From contig CABSRC010000080.1 of NCBI GenBank assembly GCA_902480035.1, positions 1 through 7,752 of the forward strand: a stretch of DNA of 7,752 bases, in the 5' to 3' direction. This stretch comes from an uncultured Streptococcus sp. GTDB taxonomy: Bacteria > Bacillota > Bacilli > Lactobacillales > Streptococcaceae. Under the pieces are notes generated by a model, which was not told the origin of the DNA, ran no database searches, and was given only the letters and a program-made list of their open reading frames with translations. The position numbers were made by a program, and so were the translations under genes. Of this stretch, positions 5,339 through 7,752 are shown one piece after another. The stretch's first letter is position 1; the number at the start of each line of letters is the position of its first letter.

Positions 5339-5421
5339 GGTAATAGTATGCTGGTTTTCCATAGTGGAAAGCGAAGAGCTCAGCTAGGTTGGGCAGTCCG
5401 AACAAGGAGTTAGGTGGAATC

Positions 5422-5847
5422 ATGAAAAAAATCGTCTTTGTCTGCTTAGGAAATATTTGTCGGAGCCCCATGGCGGAGTTTGTCATGAAGGACTTGACGG
5501 ATCAGTATGAGATTGAAAGTCGGGCCACCTCGAGCTGGGAACATGGCAATCCCATCCATCAGGGAACCCGGAAAATCTTTCAACAACACCAGGTCCCATA
5601 TGATCCAGCTAAGACGTCCTTACAGATCAAGGAAGAGGATTTTTACAACTTTGATTTGATCCTAGGGATGGACGAAAACAATGTAGCAGATCTGAAGCAA
5701 ATGGCTCCTGCAGGAACAGAACACAAGATTCATCTTTTTGCTGCTGAAAGTGTGCCAGATCCGTGGTATACCGGTGATTTTGAAGAGACCTATTCCAGAG
5801 TCCTGAGCGGCTGTAAGGCTTGGTTAGATCAGTTAGCAACTTTTTAA
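5422..5847 (+). CDS. Low-molecular-weight protein tyrosine phosphatase
   Basis: This encodes a 141-residue cytoplasmic phosphatase of the LMW-PTP family, which removes phosphate from protein tyrosine residues. The P-loop CLGNICRS (8-15) has the CX5R(S/T) signature, with nucleophile C8 and phosphate-binding R14. The general acid is D113 in VPDPWY (111-116). The length is typical. ATG 5422 was chosen because the catalytic loop then sits at the usual distance from the N-terminus and AGGTGG (5412-5417) lies just upstream; an in-frame TTG at 5389 has no support. It heads an operon with the MORN protein and the acyltransferase. A related stand-alone phosphatase next to ruvB is known in group A Streptococcus, where it acts on signalling proteins. 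The association with envelope genes suggests regulation of surface modification, but this is inference. Confidence 0.94.
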   Translation: MKKIVFVCLGNICRSPMAEFVMKDLTDQYEIESRATSSWEHGNPIHQGTRKIFQQHQVPYDPAKTSLQIKEEDFYNFDLILGMDENNVADLKQMAPAGTEHKIHLFAAESVPDPWYTGDFEETYSRVLSGCKAWLDQLATF

Positions 5848-5875
5848 GAGTTTGATATGTGAGAGAATACAGAAT

Positions 5876-6280
5876 ATGAAAGAATTTTATGAGACCTATA
5901 AGGTCTATCTGACGCGAAAAAATTTAGAAATAGCAGCATTAGTCGTGATTATTCTATCTGCTTTGCTGGTTTTCCTTTCAGCCATTCCAGGTCAGGGCGT
6001 CTTGACCTTGGACAAGGGGGCGATCCGTTACGACGGAAGTTTGGTCCGTGGCAAGATGAATGGCAAGGGAACCGTCACCTTTAAAAATGGGGATACCTAT
6101 ACAGGTAACCTCGTCAACGGCTCTTTTAGTGGCTATGGTAAGTTTAAGTCCAAGGATGGCTGGACCTATGAAGGGCAGTTTGTTAATGGCCAGCCGGAGG
6201 GCAAAGGCACCTTAACCACAGAAGCCAACGTCGTATACAAAGGAACATTCAAGCAGGGGATTTATCAAAATGCGCATTAA
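5876..6280 (+). CDS. Membrane-anchored MORN-repeat protein
   Basis: This encodes a 134-residue protein with a short basic N-terminus, one hydrophobic helix at about residues 19-38 (IAALVVIILSALLVFLSAIP) and a domain of MORN repeats. The repeats have a 23-residue period: 52-74, 75-97, 98-120 and a partial fourth at 121-134. Each begins Y-x-G and holds G-x-G about 12 residues on. MORN repeats usually mediate protein or membrane association; no catalytic residues are seen. The basic side precedes the helix and no cleavage site is clear, so the repeats probably face outward while anchored. ATG 5876 is preferred over TTG 5852; GAGAG at 5861-5865 is a modest ribosome site. The 3' end overlaps the acyltransferase start by 11 bases, indicating coupled translation and a shared envelope role. 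Confidence 0.88.
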   Translation: MKEFYETYKVYLTRKNLEIAALVVIILSALLVFLSAIPGQGVLTLDKGAIRYDGSLVRGKMNGKGTVTFKNGDTYTGNLVNGSFSGYGKFKSKDGWTYEGQFVNGQPEGKGTLTTEANVVYKGTFKQGIYQNAH

Positions 6281-7752
6281 ATGGTTTTCACTAGTCCGTG
6301 TTACAGGACTCTTATTGGTATTGCTTTACCATTTCTTCCAAAAAGCCTTTCCTGGAGGCTTTATTGGGGTAGATATTTTCTTCACCTTCTCAGGATTTTT
6401 GATTACAGCGCTCTTGATCGATGAATTTGCGCGCAAGCAAGGAATCGACTACTTGGCTTTCTTGAAGCGGCGCTTTTACCGGATCGTCCCCCCCCTTGTC
6501 TTTATGGTCTTGGTCGTGATGCCCTTTACCTTTATGGTGCAACGGGACTACGTGGCTGGTATTGGGACACAGATTGCGGCGGTCTTTGGTTTTGTGACCA
6601 ATTTCTTTGAGATGGCAACGGGTGGTAGTTACGAAAGTAACTTCATTCCGCATCTCTTTCTTCATACCTGGAGTTTGGCCCTAGAAGTGCATTACTATGT
6701 ACTATGGGCGCTTCTGGCATGGTTCTTGGCTAAGCGGGCCAAGACGGTTGGAAAATACCGAGGTATGCTCTTTTTAGCATCCAGCGGGCTCTTTCTTTTT
6801 ACCTTCTTGTCCATGTTCATCCGCGCCTTTCTGACAGCTAACTTCTCCACTATCTATTTCTCTAGTTTCACTCACATCTTCCCCTTCTTTGCGGGATCGT
6901 GCCTAGCAACGGTAACAGGGATTGCTAATGTCAGCCCGAACTTTACAAAGCTGGTGCAGTCTTGGAGTATGAAAAAGACTTTGTCGGTCTTGGGTGGAAG
7001 CTTTGCCTTCTTGTTTGTGCTCAGTCTTTTCTTGCCATTTGATAGCTTGTGGACCTATCTGTTTGGCTTTTTAGCAGCGACAATCGCAGCTTGTGCCATG
7101 ATTCTGTCGGCCCGTATTCTCCATGAAAAGACACCAGATAAAAAGGAACCAGCCATCCTCAATTTCTTGGCAGATACCAGTTATGGTGTCTATCTTTTCC
7201 ACTGGCCTTTCTTTATCATCTTTTCTCAACACTTGGGAAATATGATGGCAGCCCTTGTGACGACGATTGTTTCCTTGATTCTAACGGCTCTATCTTTCTA
7301 TATTTTGGAGCCAACCATTGCAGGCAAGGAGCCTCGTGTCTTTGGTATGAAGATGGATCTGAGTTTTTTGACCAAGCCAATCTTTTACCTCATGATTCCA
7401 CTGGCTCTCTTGATGGTTGGAATCTCCGCCTTTGCACCAACAGTTGGAGCTTTTGATGAGAGTTTGGTTGTGAGTGGGCTCAATCAAGCAGATAGCAAAA
7501 TGCAGGTTACGCGGACGCAGGTGGACAATGCGACTGCAACAGACTATAACGTCTCAAATGGTGTGACCATGATCGGTGACTCCGTTAACTTGCGGGCGCA
7601 GGATTACCTGACTAAAGCGATCCCTGGCATCCAGATCGATGCAGTGGTGAGCCGTCAGTTGGAAAATGGAATGAAGGTCTTTGAGACCGATATCTCCAAT
7701 AAAGTTCTCCTAAAAAATGTGGTCATTGCCCTAGGAACCAATACTGTAAGCA
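6270..7752 (+). CDS. OatA-like membrane acyltransferase with SGNH domain (3' end beyond the window)
   Basis: This encodes at least 494 residues, open to the window end. The N-terminal acyltransferase-3 region is multi-pass; H21 in LLYHFF is the conserved histidine, followed by GGFIGVDIFFTFSGFLIT, RRFYRIVPPL (about 67-76) and TWSLALEVHYY (133-143, E139). About ten hydrophobic segments run to roughly residue 390. An extracytoplasmic SGNH-type domain then begins with MIGDS (434-438), whose S438 is the expected nucleophile. The organisation matches OatA and related enzymes, which move acetyl groups across the membrane onto peptidoglycan or surface polysaccharide; the acceptor here is not shown. 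AGGGGA at 6255-6260 sits nine bases before the ATG, and the start overlaps the MORN gene. A run of eight C at 6488-6495 lies in codons 73-76. The C-terminal catalytic Asp-His pair would be past the window edge. Confidence 0.92.
   Translation, partial: MRIKWFSLVRVTGLLLVLLYHFFQKAFPGGFIGVDIFFTFSGFLITALLIDEFARKQGIDYLAFLKRRFYRIVPPLVFMVLVVMPFTFMVQRDYVAGIGTQIAAVFGFVTNFFEMATGGSYESNFIPHLFLHTWSLALEVHYYVLWALLAWFLAKRAKTVGKYRGMLFLASSGLFLFTFLSMFIRAFLTANFSTIYFSSFTHIFPFFAGSCLATVTGIANVSPNFTKLVQSWSMKKTLSVLGGSFAFLFVLSLFLPFDSLWTYLFGFLAATIAACAMILSARILHEKTPDKKEPAILNFLADTSYGVYLFHWPFFIIFSQHLGNMMAALVTTIVSLILTALSFYILEPTIAGKEPRVFGMKMDLSFLTKPIFYLMIPLALLMVGISAFAPTVGAFDESLVVSGLNQADSKMQVTRTQVDNATATDYNVSNGVTMIGDSVNLRAQDYLTKAIPGIQIDAVVSRQLENGMKVFETDISNKVLLKNVVIALGTNTVS
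6488..6495 (+). repeat. C8 homopolymer inside the acyltransferase gene
   Basis: Eight consecutive C encode part of V73-P74-P75-L76. By translation, losing one C gives a stop at codon 83 and gaining one gives a stop at codon 114. Either slip would remove most membrane helices and the SGNH domain. It is the longest G/C homopolymer I noticed in the window. Confidence 0.75.

Noticed and set aside
5389..5421. TTG start adding 11 residues to the tyrosine phosphatase
   Set aside because: The family begins a few residues before the CX5R loop, and ATG 5422 has ribosome sites directly upstream.
5852..5875. TTG start adding eight residues to the MORN protein
   Set aside because: TTG at 5852 begins only four bases after the phosphatase stop codon and has no proper ribosome site; ATG 5876 gives a normal basic N-terminus before the membrane helix.
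6390..6665. Minus-strand frame of 91 codons opposite the acyltransferase
   Set aside because: It is low-complexity and His/Lys-rich, as expected from the complement of a membrane-protein gene, with no supporting signals.

Overview
The window looks like a chromosomal segment of a Streptococcus, most likely an oral species of the mitis/sanguinis type. The evidence is a RuvB almost identical to the pneumococcal protein as I remember it, extended -10 promoters (TGnTATAAT), compact same-strand operons and a CiaR-type direct repeat. All genes recognised lie on the + strand. Species cannot be fixed from sequence reading alone.

Positions 1-3134 are a sugar-uptake locus: the end of a mannose-family PTS IID membrane subunit, its IIA subunit, the SIS-domain isomerase/deaminase AgaS and the aldose 1-epimerase GalM. 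The order IID-IIA-agaS-galM matches the pneumococcal locus downstream of the beta-galactosidase bgaC, so galactose or amino-galactose from host glycans is the likely substrate. galM also has its own extended -10 promoter and is best started at a GTG, 30 bases inside the longest reading frame. A strong terminator closes this block.

Positions 3135-3675 contain no protein gene but are full of structure. The clearest item is a small RNA of about 94 nt (about 3196-3289). It has a TATAAG-N5-TTTAAG CiaR-like site, a -10 box, a 5' hairpin presenting CCTCCT in its loop, a CU-rich linker and a 3' terminator. This is the architecture of streptococcal cia-dependent small RNAs (csRNAs). Downstream lie a roughly 97-bp inverted-repeat element, a perfect 11-bp hairpin and further nested inverted repeats. 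They end in a terminator-like hairpin that abuts the ruvB promoter.

Positions 3676-5287 hold ruvB, apparently on a leaderless or nearly leaderless transcript, and a small nucleotidyltransferase-like gene followed by a terminator. Positions 5330-7752 hold a second operon: low-molecular-weight tyrosine phosphatase, a membrane-anchored MORN-repeat protein and an OatA-like membrane acyltransferase that runs off the window. The last two overlap by 11 bases. The acyltransferase has a C8 run early in its coding sequence that could allow on/off switching. The most interesting content is the csRNA, the repeat cluster around it and the homopolymer tract; the protein genes are conventional.
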